A stretch of DNA of 64,000 bases from NCBI RefSeq assembly GCF_001294535.1, contig NZ_LGIC01000066.1, positions 62,001-126,000 of the forward strand. The letters are read 5' to 3'. Shown piece by piece: positions 8,267-17,752 of this stretch. How positions within the stretch are numbered: the stretch's first letter is position 1; every line of letters begins with the position of its first letter. This DNA comes from Cypionkella psychrotolerans (lineage in GTDB: Bacteria; Pseudomonadota; Alphaproteobacteria; Rhodobacterales; Rhodobacteraceae). Both the position numbers and the translations under genes were made by a program. The notes under the pieces are model-generated. The model worked only from the letters and a program-made list of their open reading frames with translations. It ran no database searches and had not been told where the DNA came from.

Positions 8267-8785
8267 ATGCACAAAACCATCCTGATCACCGGCGGCGCGC
8301 GCTCTGGCAAAAGCCGGATCGCGGAGATTCGCGTTTTGCAGATGGCCCAAGCCGAACGTCGCCCCGCGCATTACATCGCCACTGCGCAGGCTTGGGATGA
8401 CGAGATGCGCGCGCGTATCGCCGAACATCAGGCACGGCGCGGACCCGAGTGGATCACCCATGCCGAACCTTTGGATTTGCTCGCAGCCCTCACCGCGACC
8501 AATGGCAAAGGCCCGCGCTTGGTCGATTGTCTGACGCTCTGGCTGACCAACCTAATGCTGGGCAACCACGATTGGCGCGCGGCGGGTCAGGTTTTGCTGG
8601 CCGCCCTGCCCGCCCAGTCCAGCCCGGTGGTGTTTGTCACCAATGAAGTCGGCATGGGCATCGTGCCCGAAAACGCCCTTGCCCGCGCGTTCCGCGATGC
8701 AGCAGGCACCCTGAACCAATGGATCGCAGCCGAGGCGGATGAGGTGATCCTCGCCGTCTCGGGCCTGCCAATGAAGGTGAAATGA
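8267..8785 (+). CDS. cobU: Adenosylcobinamide kinase / cobinamide-phosphate guanylyltransferase
   Basis: 172 residues with the P-loop GGARSGKS at 9-16, the guanylylation-histidine context RIAEHQARRGPEW (His54) and VDCLTLWLTNLM, all CobU/CobP hallmarks. It phosphorylates adenosylcobinamide and then transfers GMP to give AdoCbi-GDP. ATG 8267 is the family start; a longer frame upstream runs into the divergent promoter region. The final codons overlap the cobT start (AATGATG). Named cobP in Pseudomonas denitrificans. Confidence 0.94.
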   Translation: MHKTILITGGARSGKSRIAEIRVLQMAQAERRPAHYIATAQAWDDEMRARIAEHQARRGPEWITHAEPLDLLAALTATNGKGPRLVDCLTLWLTNLMLGNHDWRAAGQVLLAALPAQSSPVVFVTNEVGMGIVPENALARAFRDAAGTLNQWIAAEADEVILAVSGLPMKVK

Positions 8786-9789
8786 TGAAACTGACCTCTC
8801 TCGCCGCCGTCGCCGATCTGGCCGCAACCCTGCCGCAAGCCGATACAAAAGCCGCCGACGCCGCGCTTGCGCGGCAAAACTGCCTGACCAAACCGCCGGG
8901 ATCTTTGGGGCGATTGGAGGAATTGGCCGTGTTTATGGCCGGCTGGCGTGGCACCGCCCGTCCGCAGATCGCCCGCGCCCAAGCCCTGGTTTTCGCCGGA
9001 AACCACGGCATCTGCGCCCAAGGCGTCAACCCCTATCCGCAGGCGGTGACCGCACAGATGGTCGGCAACTTTCAGGCAGGCGGTGCCGCGATCAACCAAC
9101 TCTGCCGCGCCAATGGGGCGGAGCTGTCGGTAATCGCACTTGAACTTGACCGCCCCACCGCCGATTTCACCCAAGGCCCCGCGATGACCGAGGCCGAGAC
9201 TTTGACCGCGATGCAGACCGGCGCCGATGCGGTGGATGTGACGGCGGATGTGCTGATCCTGGGCGAAATGGGCATCGGCAATTCAACCGTTGCCGCCGCC
9301 ATGGCCTCAGCGCTGTTTGGCGGTGAGGTCGCCGGATGGGTCGGGACTGGCACCGGATCAGACAGCGACGGCATCAAGCGCAAGATCGCCGCGATTGAAA
9401 CAGGGCTTGCGCGCCACAACGGCCTGTCCGCGATGGGCGTTCTGGCGGCCTTGGGCGGGCGCGAGCAGGCCGCGATTTGCGGTGCCGTTCTGGCCGCCCG
9501 CGCCGCGCGCATCCCGGTCATTCTAGATGGCTTTATCTGCACGGCGGCGGCCTCGGCGCTTTATGCCGCCGATCCTGCCCTGCTGGATCACTGCCTTGTC
9601 GGCCACCAAAGCGCCGAGCCGGGGCATCGCAAGCTGCTGGCCGCACTTAACAAACGCGCGGTTCTGGAGTTCGACATGCGCTTGGGCGAAGGCTCGGGCG
9701 CGGCTTTGGCTTTGGGCATCCTGCGCAGCGCACTCGCCTGCCATAACGGCATGGCCACCTTCGGCGAGGCCGGAGTTTCTGAAGCATGA
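8782..9789 (+). CDS. cobT: Nicotinate-nucleotide:dimethylbenzimidazole phosphoribosyltransferase
   Basis: 335 residues. The N-terminus has KPPGSLGRLEELA, and FAGNHGICAQGVNPYP and GEMGIGNSTVAAA follow. The catalytic base Glu303 sits in DMRLGEGSGAALAL near the C-terminus. The enzyme activates dimethylbenzimidazole from BluB to alpha-ribazole phosphate. Two ATGs (8782 and 8785) are possible at the junction with cobU; both give the same protein apart from one Met. It overlaps cobS by 4 bases. Note that this cobT is the Salmonella-type name, not the cobaltochelatase subunit. Confidence 0.95.
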   Translation: MMKLTSLAAVADLAATLPQADTKAADAALARQNCLTKPPGSLGRLEELAVFMAGWRGTARPQIARAQALVFAGNHGICAQGVNPYPQAVTAQMVGNFQAGGAAINQLCRANGAELSVIALELDRPTADFTQGPAMTEAETLTAMQTGADAVDVTADVLILGEMGIGNSTVAAAMASALFGGEVAGWVGTGTGSDSDGIKRKIAAIETGLARHNGLSAMGVLAALGGREQAAICGAVLAARAARIPVILDGFICTAAASALYAADPALLDHCLVGHQSAEPGHRKLLAALNKRAVLEFDMRLGEGSGAALALGILRSALACHNGMATFGEAGVSEA

Positions 9790-10541
9790 CAGGCTTGCGC
9801 GCCCGCGCGGCAGAGGTGCAGTTGGCCGTGATGCTGCTGACCCGCCTGCCTGCGGGGCAGATGGCCGAAGCCCCCGCCATCGGCGCTGCGGTCTGGGCGT
9901 TTCCGCTGGCGGGGGGGCTGGTGGGGGGGATTGCGGCGGCGGTTTTGGCCGGGGCTTTGGCGCTTGGCATAGCGTCCGCCTTGGCGGCGGGGCTGGCTTT
10001 GGCCGCAAGTGTGATCGCGACGGGTGGGTTGCATGAAGACGGCCTTGCCGACTGCGCCGACGGCTTTGGCGGCGGCCGCGACCGCGACCGCAAGCTGGAA
10101 ATCATGCGCGACAGCCGCATCGGCAGCTATGGCGGTCTGGCGTTGATCCTGTCACTGGGCCTGCGCTGGCAGGCTTTGGCGATTTTGGCCGCGCATCAGC
10201 CTGCGTTCGCGCCCTTCGCTGTGATCGCGCTTGCGATATCCAGCCGTGCCGGGTTGGGGTTTGCCCTGCTGTGGCTGCCCGCCGCGCGCAGCGATGGCAT
10301 GGGGAAATCAGCGGCTGCCACCAGCTTTGCGCGTGCGATGGTCGGGCTGGCGCTGGCAGGCCTTGGCTTGGCGGTTTTGCTGCCATGGCCCTCTGCGCTC
10401 TGTGTCTTGGCCGCAATGGCCGCAGCGCAACTGATCTTCGCCCGTATCGCCCTGCGCCAGATCGGCGGGCAAAGCGGGGATGTTTTGGGGGCGATGCAGC
10501 AGTTGGCCGAGATCGCAGGCTGGTTGGTTCTGGCGCGCTGA
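9786..10541 (+). CDS. cobS: Adenosylcobinamide-GDP ribazoletransferase (cobalamin synthase)
   Basis: A 251-residue polytopic membrane protein beginning MTGLRARAAEVQLAVMLLTRLP. It carries the acidic family motif HEDGLADCADGFGGGRDRDRKLE followed by MRDSRIGSYG, which binds Mg2+ and AdoCbi-GDP. It joins alpha-ribazole (phosphate) and AdoCbi-GDP at the membrane as the final assembly step. It overlaps cobT by ATGA and ends the cobU-cobT-cobS operon. A perfect GC-rich palindrome and the dispersed repeat follow within 15 bases of its stop. Confidence 0.95.
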   Translation: MTGLRARAAEVQLAVMLLTRLPAGQMAEAPAIGAAVWAFPLAGGLVGGIAAAVLAGALALGIASALAAGLALAASVIATGGLHEDGLADCADGFGGGRDRDRKLEIMRDSRIGSYGGLALILSLGLRWQALAILAAHQPAFAPFAVIALAISSRAGLGFALLWLPAARSDGMGKSAAATSFARAMVGLALAGLGLAVLLPWPSALCVLAAMAAAQLIFARIALRQIGGQSGDVLGAMQQLAEIAGWLVLAR

Positions 10542-10554
10542 TTTGGCGGAGTGA

Positions 10555-10603
10555 CCGGGGGCTAGCCCCCGGATCCCCAGGATATTTTCACGCAGAGGAT
10601 GAC
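10555..10603 (+). repeat. Composite 3'-end repeat, copy 3 (after cobS)
   Basis: A perfect 18-base palindrome CCGGGGGCTAGCCCCCGG (10555-10572) leads into ATCCCCAGGATATTTTCACG and CAGAGGATGACC, the same tail as at 29232 and 52720. It sits between the convergent cobS and gltX genes. The stem could stop transcription from cobS, but it lacks an adjacent T-run. Confidence 0.75.
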
Positions 10604-10612
10604 CAAATTTTA

Positions 10613-11947
10613 TTAAAGTTTTGGTCGCTTTTGCAGCAAGGGCATCACGTCAGCCATCTCTGGACCTGCATCCAAGCCCGTGACAGCCCGGCGCAGCGGG
10701 CGGAACAGGGTTTTGCCCTTGCGCCCCGTCGCCTCTTTCACCGCATTGGTCCACTCGCCCCAAGTTGCGGTAGTCCACGGCCCTTCGGGCAGCATATCAA
10801 AGGCTTGCGCCACGAATTCGCGGTCTTCGTCATCAACGAGCGGAGTTGCTCCATCGCGGAACAGCACCCACCAGCCCTCCAGATCAGCCAGCACGATGAT
10901 GTTGGCCTTGGCGACGTTCCAGAACAACTCGGCCTTGTCGGCGGGCACGCCCAGTGCCGCGATCTTCTCAGACACATTCGCCAACGGCAGCGATTGCACA
11001 TGCGCGCGGGTCAGCGGGAACAGGTCTTCGGCGTCAAACTTCGTCGGGGCAGCACCAAAGCTGCCGATATCAAAGCCGTCGATCAGGTCTTGCATCGAGG
11101 ACGCCAATTCCACCGGCTTCGATGACCCCAGCCGCGCCATCAGCGACAGCAGTGCCATCGGCTCCACCCCCCGCGCCCGCAGGTCGCGCAGGCTCAACGT
11201 GCCCAGACGCTTGGACAATTCCTCCCCCTTCGGCCCGGTCAACAGCGAGTGGTGCGAGAAATTCGGCGGCGTGCCGCCCATCGCCTGCATGATCTGAATC
11301 TGCGTCGCGGTGTTGGTGACATGATCCGCCCCGCGCACGATCGAGGTCACGCCCATATCAATGTCATCGACCGACGAGGCAAAGGTATACAAAATCTGCC
11401 CATCCGCCCGGATCAGCACCGGGTCAGACACCGAGGCCGCATCAATCGAGATCGGCCCGAGGATGCCGTCATTCCACTCAATCCGCTGTTGATCCAGCAG
11501 GAAACGCCAATAGCCCGCGCGGCCTTCATCGCGCGCTTTGGCCTTCTCATCTTCCGTCATCCGCAGCGACGCGCGGTCATAGACCGGCGGCTTGTGCATG
11601 TTCAGTTGTTTCTTGCGCTTCAAATCCAGCTCAACCGGCGACTCGAAGCACTCATAGAACCGACCCGCGCCGCGCAACTGGTCCGCCGCCTCGCGGTAGC
11701 GATCAAACCGCAGAGATTGCTGTTCCACCCGGTCCCAATGCAGACCCAGCCATTCCAGATCGAACAGCAGCCCGTCAATGTATTCTTGTTTCGAGCGTTC
11801 CTGATCGGTGTCATCCAACCGCAGAATGAACGTGCCACCAGCCTTGCGGGTGATCAGATAGTTCATCAGCGCCGTGCGCAAATTGCCGACATGGATATAG
11901 CCGGTGGGCGATGGGGCAAAGCGGGTAATCGTGGGACGATCGGTCAT
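10613..11947 (-). CDS. gltX: Glutamate--tRNA ligase
   Basis: 444-residue class I aminoacyl-tRNA synthetase. The HIGH-type signature is FAPSPTGYIHVGNLRTAL at 9-26, TSIVRGADHVTNTATQIQIM follows in the catalytic domain, and the KMSKS-type loop appears as EELSKRLG around 240. It charges tRNA-Glu. The start MTDRPTITRF at 11947 is preferred to a frame 11 codons longer. Alphaproteobacteria often carry two gltX paralogues, one of them sometimes misacylating tRNA-Gln; which this is cannot be told from the window. It is convergent with cobS. Confidence 0.94.
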   Translation of the reverse strand: MTDRPTITRFAPSPTGYIHVGNLRTALMNYLITRKAGGTFILRLDDTDQERSKQEYIDGLLFDLEWLGLHWDRVEQQSLRFDRYREAADQLRGAGRFYECFESPVELDLKRKKQLNMHKPPVYDRASLRMTEDEKAKARDEGRAGYWRFLLDQQRIEWNDGILGPISIDAASVSDPVLIRADGQILYTFASSVDDIDMGVTSIVRGADHVTNTATQIQIMQAMGGTPPNFSHHSLLTGPKGEELSKRLGTLSLRDLRARGVEPMALLSLMARLGSSKPVELASSMQDLIDGFDIGSFGAAPTKFDAEDLFPLTRAHVQSLPLANVSEKIAALGVPADKAELFWNVAKANIIVLADLEGWWVLFRDGATPLVDDEDREFVAQAFDMLPEGPWTTATWGEWTNAVKEATGRKGKTLFRPLRRAVTGLDAGPEMADVMPLLQKRPKL

Positions 11948-12042
11948 GTCGGCTCTCCTGCAACCGCCCTTCCCTGTCATATGGCCCGCCGTTTGTCCAG
12001 TTATCGCCTTGCAGCTTTCCGCGCGGCGGCTAGGCTGCGGCC

Positions 12043-12453
12043 ATGACCACGCCCCATGCCAGCCTGACCGCCCCAGATGCCGATCAAATCGAGGCCCTCG
12101 CCCGCGCGGCCATCGCCGAATTGCCGCTGCCCTATCGCGAGGCTGCCCAGCAAGTCGCGCTGCGGATCGAGGATTTTGCCAGCGATGAGATGCTCGCCGA
12201 ACTCGGCTGCGAAAGCCCGTTCGAGTTGACGGGCCTGTACGATGGCACCCCGCTGACCGAGAAATCCGTGTCCGATCAACCGCTTCAGCCCGATATGATC
12301 TGGCTGTTCCGCTGCCCGATCTTGGATGAATGGGTCGAACGCGGCAATGTCACCCTGCAAAAACTGGTCGCCCATGTCTTGGTGCATGAACTCGCGCATC
12401 ACTTCGGCTGGAGCGACGAAGAAATCGGCGCGATTGATCCGTGGTGGGAATAA
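12043..12453 (+). CDS. Minimal zincin-type metallopeptidase family protein
   Basis: A 136-residue protein ending in LVHELAHHFGWSDEEIGAID. This HExxH with a downstream Asp is the hallmark of the small zincin_1 (DUF1025) family. Most of the protein is an acidic alpha-helical N-terminal part with FELTGLYDGTPLTEKS. The biological substrate of this family is unknown. It is divergent from gltX, 95 bases away, and stands alone. Confidence 0.82.
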   Translation: MTTPHASLTAPDADQIEALARAAIAELPLPYREAAQQVALRIEDFASDEMLAELGCESPFELTGLYDGTPLTEKSVSDQPLQPDMIWLFRCPILDEWVERGNVTLQKLVAHVLVHELAHHFGWSDEEIGAIDPWWE

Positions 12454-12572
12454 GACAATACACACCACGGCACGCTTGCCGCTTGGACAGCGCGCGAAAA
12501 TCTTTCTATCATGTCAGTTCTATCCTGCCCGTGCAGTGTGATGATTTTAATCTGAAATTGGGGAGTTGATCC

Positions 12573-13148
12573 ATGTTTGCCAAAACCGTCGCCGCCGTTG
12601 TTCTCGGCACAGCGCTTGCAATGCCTGCCGGTGCCGGGCCGGTGCTTGATAAAGCCACTGAAATTGAGGCTTTGATGGCCGCCGATAATGCCAGTGGGGC
12701 TATAGATGCAGCGAACGCCCTGCTTGCGACGGTCTGGGACAGCAGCAAGGACATCGGCATTCATCAGACCGTTCTGGTGACGCAACCCGCTGCGGGATAT
12801 GGCATCTACAACCCGCGCCCGGATGAAAAGTTCAAAGGCGGCGAGCCGATTCTGATCTATGCTGAGCCGTTTGGTTTTGGCTATGGCTCGGGCGGTGATG
12901 GGCTTTACACCATTGGTTTTATTGTCGACTTGAAGGTGATGACCGAGGCGGGCGAAGTGCTGGGGGAACTGCCGTCGGTCGCTAATCTCGATCTGACCTC
13001 GCGCTACCAGAACCGTGAGTTTCAGGCCAATCTGACCTATACATTGTCGGGTATCGCCCCCGGTCGCTATGTGCTGGAAACCACCTTGCGCGATAAGAAT
13101 TCTGAAAAGGTAGGCACTTTTCAGAATACCATTGAGATCGTCGAATAA
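12573..13148 (+). CDS. Exported protein of unknown function
   Basis: 191 residues beginning MFAKTVAAVVLGTALAMPAGA, a good Sec signal peptide with cleavage near residue 21. The mature part has no Cys and no motif I recognise; it is rich in beta-type segments (GEPILIYAEPFGFGYGSGG, YTLSGIAPGRYVLETTLRD), compatible with an immunoglobulin-like or beta-sandwich fold in the periplasm. GGGGAG lies about 9 bases before the ATG. It is followed 12 bases later by the pfkB-type kinase, so they may be co-transcribed, but no functional link is evident. Confidence 0.75.
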   Translation: MFAKTVAAVVLGTALAMPAGAGPVLDKATEIEALMAADNASGAIDAANALLATVWDSSKDIGIHQTVLVTQPAAGYGIYNPRPDEKFKGGEPILIYAEPFGFGYGSGGDGLYTIGFIVDLKVMTEAGEVLGELPSVANLDLTSRYQNREFQANLTYTLSGIAPGRYVLETTLRDKNSEKVGTFQNTIEIVE

Positions 13149-13160
13149 GGCCACGGTCCC

Positions 13161-14114
13161 ATGGTCTCCCAGCAAACGCCTATCCTGACCCTCACCCTGA
13201 ACCCCGCGCTGGATATGGCGACGGGAGTGGCGGAATTGGTGCCGGGTCAGAAGTTGCGCTGCTCGGAACCGCTGCTCGATCCCGGCGGCGGTGGCCTGAA
13301 CGTCAGCCGCGCGATTGCGGCTTTGGGCGGCGAAAGTCTGGCACTGGTGGCGTTGGGCGGGCTGACCGGCGATCGTCTGGCCGGGCTGATCCGGCAAGAA
13401 TCCGTGCCGTTTCTGGCGCTGACCGCCCCCGGTGAAACCCGGCAAAGCCTGACCGTGACTGAGGCCAAAACCGGGCGGCAGTACCGCTTCATGCTGCCGG
13501 GGCCGATCTGGTCAGAGATCGATCAGGACCGCGTGTTCATGCTGTTGCGGGCCTCGGCCCGACCCGGTGCGATTGGGGTGATTTCGGGCAGCCAGCCGCC
13601 GGGGGTTCCAGTGGATTTTCCTGAACGATTGGCCAGCTCGATGCCCGGTTTGAACGTGGTGCTGGATACCTCGGGCGCGCCGCTGCGCCAAGCGGTCAGC
13701 CATCCGATCCCCGGATTGTTTGTGCTGCGGATGGATGGCGAGGAAGCCGAAAGCATCGCGGGGCACACGCTGGAAACGCGCGTGCAAAGTGCTGATTTTG
13801 CCTCTGATCTGGTCAAGCGCGGCGTCGCACAGCGGGTGATCGTGGCACGCGGCGCGGATGGCTCGGTGATGGCCGAAGCCGGGCGGCGCGTGTTTGCGAA
13901 AGCCGCGAAAGTGCAGGTGGTCAGCACGGTCGGCGCGGGCGACAGCTTTGTGGCGGGCTTCGTGCTCAGCCTTGCGCGCGGGATGGATTCAGCTCAGGCA
14001 TTGGCCTATGGCGCGGCCGCAGCCAGTGCGGCGGTGACGACGGATGCCACGCAGCTCTGCCACTTGCCCGATGTTGAACGCCTGTTGCCGCAGTGTGAAA
14101 TCAGCGCGGTTTAG
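13161..14114 (+). CDS. PfkB-family sugar-phosphate kinase (6-phosphofructokinase II-like)
   Basis: 317 residues of the ribokinase/PfkB family. [17 protein letters not shown] at the start and [20 protein letters not shown] resemble E. coli Pfk-2 more than FruK or tagatose-6-phosphate kinase. The C-terminal signature [13 protein letters not shown] contains the catalytic Asp261. It phosphorylates a hexose phosphate in central metabolism; fructose 6-phosphate is the likeliest substrate but fructose 1-phosphate cannot be excluded. Its TAG stop overlaps the TAA of convergent ynfA. Confidence 0.82.
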   Translation: MVSQQTPILTLTLNPALDMATGVAELVPGQKLRCSEPLLDPGGGGLNVSRAIAALGGESLALVALGGLTGDRLAGLIRQESVPFLALTAPGETRQSLTVTEAKTGRQYRFMLPGPIWSEIDQDRVFMLLRASARPGAIGVISGSQPPGVPVDFPERLASSMPGLNVVLDTSGAPLRQAVSHPIPGLFVLRMDGEEAESIAGHTLETRVQSADFASDLVKRGVAQRVIVARGADGSVMAEAGRRVFAKAAKVQVVSTVGAGDSFVAGFVLSLARGMDSAQALAYGAAAASAAVTTDATQLCHLPDVERLLPQCEISAV

Positions 14115-14422
14115 CCCCGCGGGGCCCATAAAATCAGCGCCGCTCCGGCCAAAGCCAAGGCCGCACCGCCAAAATCGGCCCAGTCGGGCTTGCTGCCCTC
14201 AACCAACCAAAGCCACAAAAGCGACGCCGCGATATAAACCCCGCCATAGGCCGCATAACTGCGCCCGGCGTGGCTCGGCGGCGTCAAAGCCAGCACATAT
14301 GCAAAGCCCGCCAAAGCAATAGCACCGGGAACCAGCCACAATACCGATGCCCCCCGCCACCAGCTCCAGACCGCAAAGCAGCCCGCGATTTCGAGGAAGG
14401 CAGCGAGGATATAGAGCGGCAT
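14111..14422 (-). CDS. YnfA family (UPF0060) small membrane protein
   Basis: 103 residues forming four hydrophobic helices, with family motifs [18 protein letters not shown] at the N-terminus and [17 protein letters not shown] in the third helix. UPF0060 proteins resemble small multidrug-resistance transporters; a transport role is inferred from fold. The start overlaps the nadE stop by one base (TGATG), so it is translated with nadE. Confidence 0.9.
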   Translation of the reverse strand: MPLYILAAFLEIAGCFAVWSWWRGASVLWLVPGAIALAGFAYVLALTPPSHAGRSYAAYGGVYIAASLLWLWLVEGSKPDWADFGGAALALAGAALILWAPRG

Positions 14423-16080
14423 CAGGCGTTGTCGCGCCAGCGGTTCGCAATCGGATAGCGGCGGTCGCCTGCAAAGGCGCGGCGGGTCAGCCTTGTGCCG
14501 GGGGCGGATTGGTAGCGTTTGTATTCGCTGATATACAGCAAATGTTCGACCTTCTTCACCGTGGCGCGATCAAACCCCTTGGCAACCAGATCAGCGACCG
14601 AAAGCTCTTGCTCCACCAGCCCATCCAAAATCGCATCCAGCACCGGATAGGGCGGCAGGCTGTCCTCATCCTTCTGATCGGGGCGCAACTCGGCACTCGG
14701 CGGCTTATCAATGACGCGCGGCGGGATCACCACGCCTGCGGGAGCCAGCATCCAAGGACGATGGTTGTCATTGCGCCAGCGGCAGGTGTCAAAAACCCGA
14801 GTTTTATACAGGTCTTTCAGCGGGTTATAGCCACCGTTCATATCGCCATAAATCGTGCAATAGCCCACCGCCATCTCGGATTTATTGCCCGTGGTCAGCA
14901 GCATCTCACCAAACTTGTTCGACATCGCCATCAGCAACAATCCGCGCAGGCGGGACTGCACGTTTTCTTCGGTCACGTCTTCAGCGGTGCCCTCGAACAG
15001 ATGTTCCAGCGCGCGCGAAACAGACTCCTGCGCGCCAGAGATCGACACCGTGTCCAACTGACAGCCCAAAGCCCGCGCCACCTGCGCCGCGTCGTCCAGC
15101 GAATGCGCCGAGGTATAGCGCGACGGCAGCATCACACAGCGCACGTTTTCCGGCCCAATCGCATCGGCGGCAACGGCTGCCACAATGGCGCTATCAATCC
15201 CGCCCGACAAACCCAGCAAAACCTTCTTAAACCCGGTCTTGCCAAGATAATCCTTTAGAGACATCACCATGGCCCGGTAGTCAGCCTCGTAGGAGATCGG
15301 CATCTTCTCCATGATCCCCGGCAAAGCCCGCCAGCCATCATCGGTTTCGACAAAATCCACATGCGTCACGCAAGCATCGAACTGCGGCAGTTGCGCCACC
15401 AATGCCCCGCCGGGGTTCAGCACAAACGAGGCCCCGTCAAACACCTGATCATCCTGCCCGCCGATCATGTTCAGATAGACCAGCGGTAACCCGGTCTCGA
15501 TCACTCGCGCCACCATCAGATTGGTCCGCACAGAAGGTTTGCCGCGATGATAAGGTGAGCCATTCGGCACCAGCAAGATCTGTGCCCCCGTCTCGGCCAA
15601 AGTCTCACACACATCCGAATGCCACGCATCTTCACAAATCGGCGAGCCGATACGCAGCGGCCCCACCCGATACGGCCCCTGCGGCGGGGCCGAAGCGAAC
15701 ACCCGCTTTTCATCAAATACATCGCTGTTCGGCAACTCATGCTTCAACACCGTGGCCGCAATCTTGCCGCCCTCAAGGACGTAATAGGCGTTGTAAAGTA
15801 GACCATCCTTCACGCATGGCCCGCCAATCCCCAGCGCCGGGCCAGCGACAATCCGCTCGGCCAAAGCCTCCACCGCTTGTATCGCAGCCAAATGAAACGC
15901 CGGTTTCATCACCAGATCTTGTGTCTGATAGCCGGTGATGAACATCTCGGTCAGCGCCACCATCTGCGCCCCCGCCGCGCGTCCCTGCACCCACGCGTCA
16001 TAGGCTAGTGCCGCATTGGCCTCGATCGCGCCCAAACTGGGGTTCAACTGGGCGAGGGTCAGGCGGAACGTCGCGGCCAT
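14422..16080 (-). CDS. nadE: Glutamine-dependent NAD+ synthetase
   Basis: 552 residues. The N-terminal nitrilase-type glutaminase domain has its triad at Glu45 (LTEMFITGY), Lys113 (VLKHELPN) and Cys149 (SPICEDAW). The C-terminal NAD synthetase domain has the ATP-pyrophosphatase loop SGGIDSA at 292-298. It converts nicotinate adenine dinucleotide to NAD+ using glutamine and ATP. GGAG precedes the start codon. Divergent from the MORN protein, with 126 bases between them. Confidence 0.96.
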   Translation of the reverse strand: MAATFRLTLAQLNPSLGAIEANAALAYDAWVQGRAAGAQMVALTEMFITGYQTQDLVMKPAFHLAAIQAVEALAERIVAGPALGIGGPCVKDGLLYNAYYVLEGGKIAATVLKHELPNSDVFDEKRVFASAPPQGPYRVGPLRIGSPICEDAWHSDVCETLAETGAQILLVPNGSPYHRGKPSVRTNLMVARVIETGLPLVYLNMIGGQDDQVFDGASFVLNPGGALVAQLPQFDACVTHVDFVETDDGWRALPGIMEKMPISYEADYRAMVMSLKDYLGKTGFKKVLLGLSGGIDSAIVAAVAADAIGPENVRCVMLPSRYTSAHSLDDAAQVARALGCQLDTVSISGAQESVSRALEHLFEGTAEDVTEENVQSRLRGLLLMAMSNKFGEMLLTTGNKSEMAVGYCTIYGDMNGGYNPLKDLYKTRVFDTCRWRNDNHRPWMLAPAGVVIPPRVIDKPPSAELRPDQKDEDSLPPYPVLDAILDGLVEQELSVADLVAKGFDRATVKKVEHLLYISEYKRYQSAPGTRLTRRAFAGDRRYPIANRWRDNA

Positions 16081-16206
16081 ATCATGCTCCGGGCTAGGGT
16101 TTTCCCGGTTCTATCAGGTTCAGAGCCGAGGGGAAGGCCAAGCGGGCGACTTGTCAGCAGGGCGCGGGCTCGGCTAGGGTGCGCCGCGACAACAGGGATA
16201 ATGGTG

Positions 16207-17724
16207 ATGCGCAACACAGGCTTGGCGGCGGCGATGGTGGTGGCTCTGGCTGGGGTGGCACTGGCACAGGACGCAGGCGAGATCATCAGCAAGCAATATG
16301 ACGATGGCTCGGTCTACGAGGGCACCTTCGTCAATGGGTTGCAAGATGGCACCGGCACCTACCGCTTGCCGAACGGCTATGAATACTCAGGCGAATGGGT
16401 CGGTGGCGAAATCCGCGGCATGGGCGTGGCGCATTACCCAAACGGCTCAGTCTACGAGGGTCACTTCGCTGCCGGCAAGCCAGAGGGCAAAGGCAAGATC
16501 ACCTTCGCCGATGGCGGCACCTATGACGGCGACTGGCGCGGTGGCAAAATGACCGGGCAAGGCCGCGCATCTTATGCCAATGGCTCGGTCTATGTCGGCG
16601 CGCTCACCGAGGGCAAACATGACGGTCAAGGCAAGCTGACCGATGCCAATGGCTACAGCTATGCGGGCAACTGGCAGATGGGCGAAAAGCAGGGCGAGGG
16701 CGTGATCCGCTATCCTGATGGCACCACCTACACAGGCACCTTGGTCAAAGGCGCGCGCGAAGGCACCGGCACGCTGACCATGCCGAACAAATTAACCTAT
16801 GTCGGTGCGTGGAAAGATGGTCAGATCAACGGTCTGGGCAAGCTGATCCAACCGAATGGCGATGTCTACGAGGGCGATTTCGTCGAGGGCCTGCGGGTCG
16901 GCAAGGGGACTGAGACCTATGCCAATGGCGATATCTACAAGGGCAGCTTCAAGGCTGACAAGCGCGACGGCAAGGGCACATTCACCGCCAAGGATGGCAG
17001 CAGCTATCAGGGCGATTGGGTGGCGGGCCAGATGCAGGGTCAAGGCCGCATGATCTATGCCGACCGTTCCACCTATGAGGGCGGCTTCAAAGCCGATCAG
17101 CCAGAGGGCGCGGGCAAGATCAGCTATGCCGATGGCTCCAGCTACGCGGGCCAATGGGCGAAAGGGGCGATCACCGGCCAAGGCACCGCCGTTTATGCCA
17201 ATGGCGCGACCTACATCGGGGCGCTGGTCGGCGAAAAGCCTGAAGGCATCGGCAGCATGAGCTACCCCGATGGCTTCCGCTATGAAGGCGCGTGGAAAGC
17301 TGGCCTGCGTGAAGGCGTCGGCACCGCGACTTGGGCGGATGGCACGATCTACAAGGGCAATTTCAAAGCGGGCCTGCGCGATGGCAAGGGCGCTTTGACA
17401 CAACCCGACGGCTTCAGCTACAGCGGCGATTGGCTGGCAGGCGCAATGCAGGGCAATGGCATCGCGATTTATCCAACGGGGGATCGCTACGAGGGTGGCT
17501 TCGTTGCAGGCAAGCGCGAGGGCGCGGGCAAACTGACCTATAAGGGCGGTGAAATCTCGGAAGGCATGTGGAAGGCCGGGGTGCTGGTCGGCCCGCTGCC
17601 CAATGCCCCGGCGCAGCCACAGCCACCCGAAGCGCCTGCGGCCCCAGCGGCTCCCGAACCACCCGCCGCCCCTGCAGACGCGTCCCCGCCCGCAGGCGAA
17701 ACGGCCGCCCCGGCCAATCCCTAA
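16207..17724 (+). CDS. Exported protein of 19 MORN repeats
   Basis: 505 residues: signal peptide MRNTGLAAAMVVALAGVALAQ, a short linker, then 19 MORN repeats of 23 residues (pattern YxGxW/FxxGxxxGxGxxxYxxG), and a Pro/Ala-rich tail of about 45 residues. Repeats mostly alternate an F/L type (YEGTF, YEGHF) with a W type (YSGEW, YDGDW), giving a 46-residue super-repeat. The order breaks at repeats 9-10, which are both F type. MORN arrays in eukaryotes bind lipids or act as scaffolds; in bacterial exported proteins the role is unknown. ATG 16207 lies 9 bases after AGGG; an in-frame ATG at 16201 is only 3 bases away and so less likely. Confidence 0.88.
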   Translation: MRNTGLAAAMVVALAGVALAQDAGEIISKQYDDGSVYEGTFVNGLQDGTGTYRLPNGYEYSGEWVGGEIRGMGVAHYPNGSVYEGHFAAGKPEGKGKITFADGGTYDGDWRGGKMTGQGRASYANGSVYVGALTEGKHDGQGKLTDANGYSYAGNWQMGEKQGEGVIRYPDGTTYTGTLVKGAREGTGTLTMPNKLTYVGAWKDGQINGLGKLIQPNGDVYEGDFVEGLRVGKGTETYANGDIYKGSFKADKRDGKGTFTAKDGSSYQGDWVAGQMQGQGRMIYADRSTYEGGFKADQPEGAGKISYADGSSYAGQWAKGAITGQGTAVYANGATYIGALVGEKPEGIGSMSYPDGFRYEGAWKAGLREGVGTATWADGTIYKGNFKAGLRDGKGALTQPDGFSYSGDWLAGAMQGNGIAIYPTGDRYEGGFVAGKREGAGKLTYKGGEISEGMWKAGVLVGPLPNAPAQPQPPEAPAAPAAPEPPAAPADASPPAGETAAPANP

Positions 17725-17752
17725 GCGGCAGGCATCGGGCAAGCGCCCGCCG

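Noticed and set aside
10271-11125. A 284-codon plus-strand frame running from cobS into gltX
   Set aside because: It crosses the repeat and the antisense strand of gltX, and both real genes are strongly supported in other frames.
16300-17570. Regular 69-base DNA periodicity that could suggest a tandem repeat locus or CRISPR
   Set aside because: It encodes MORN repeats in frame; units vary in sequence and there are no short identical repeats with unique spacers.
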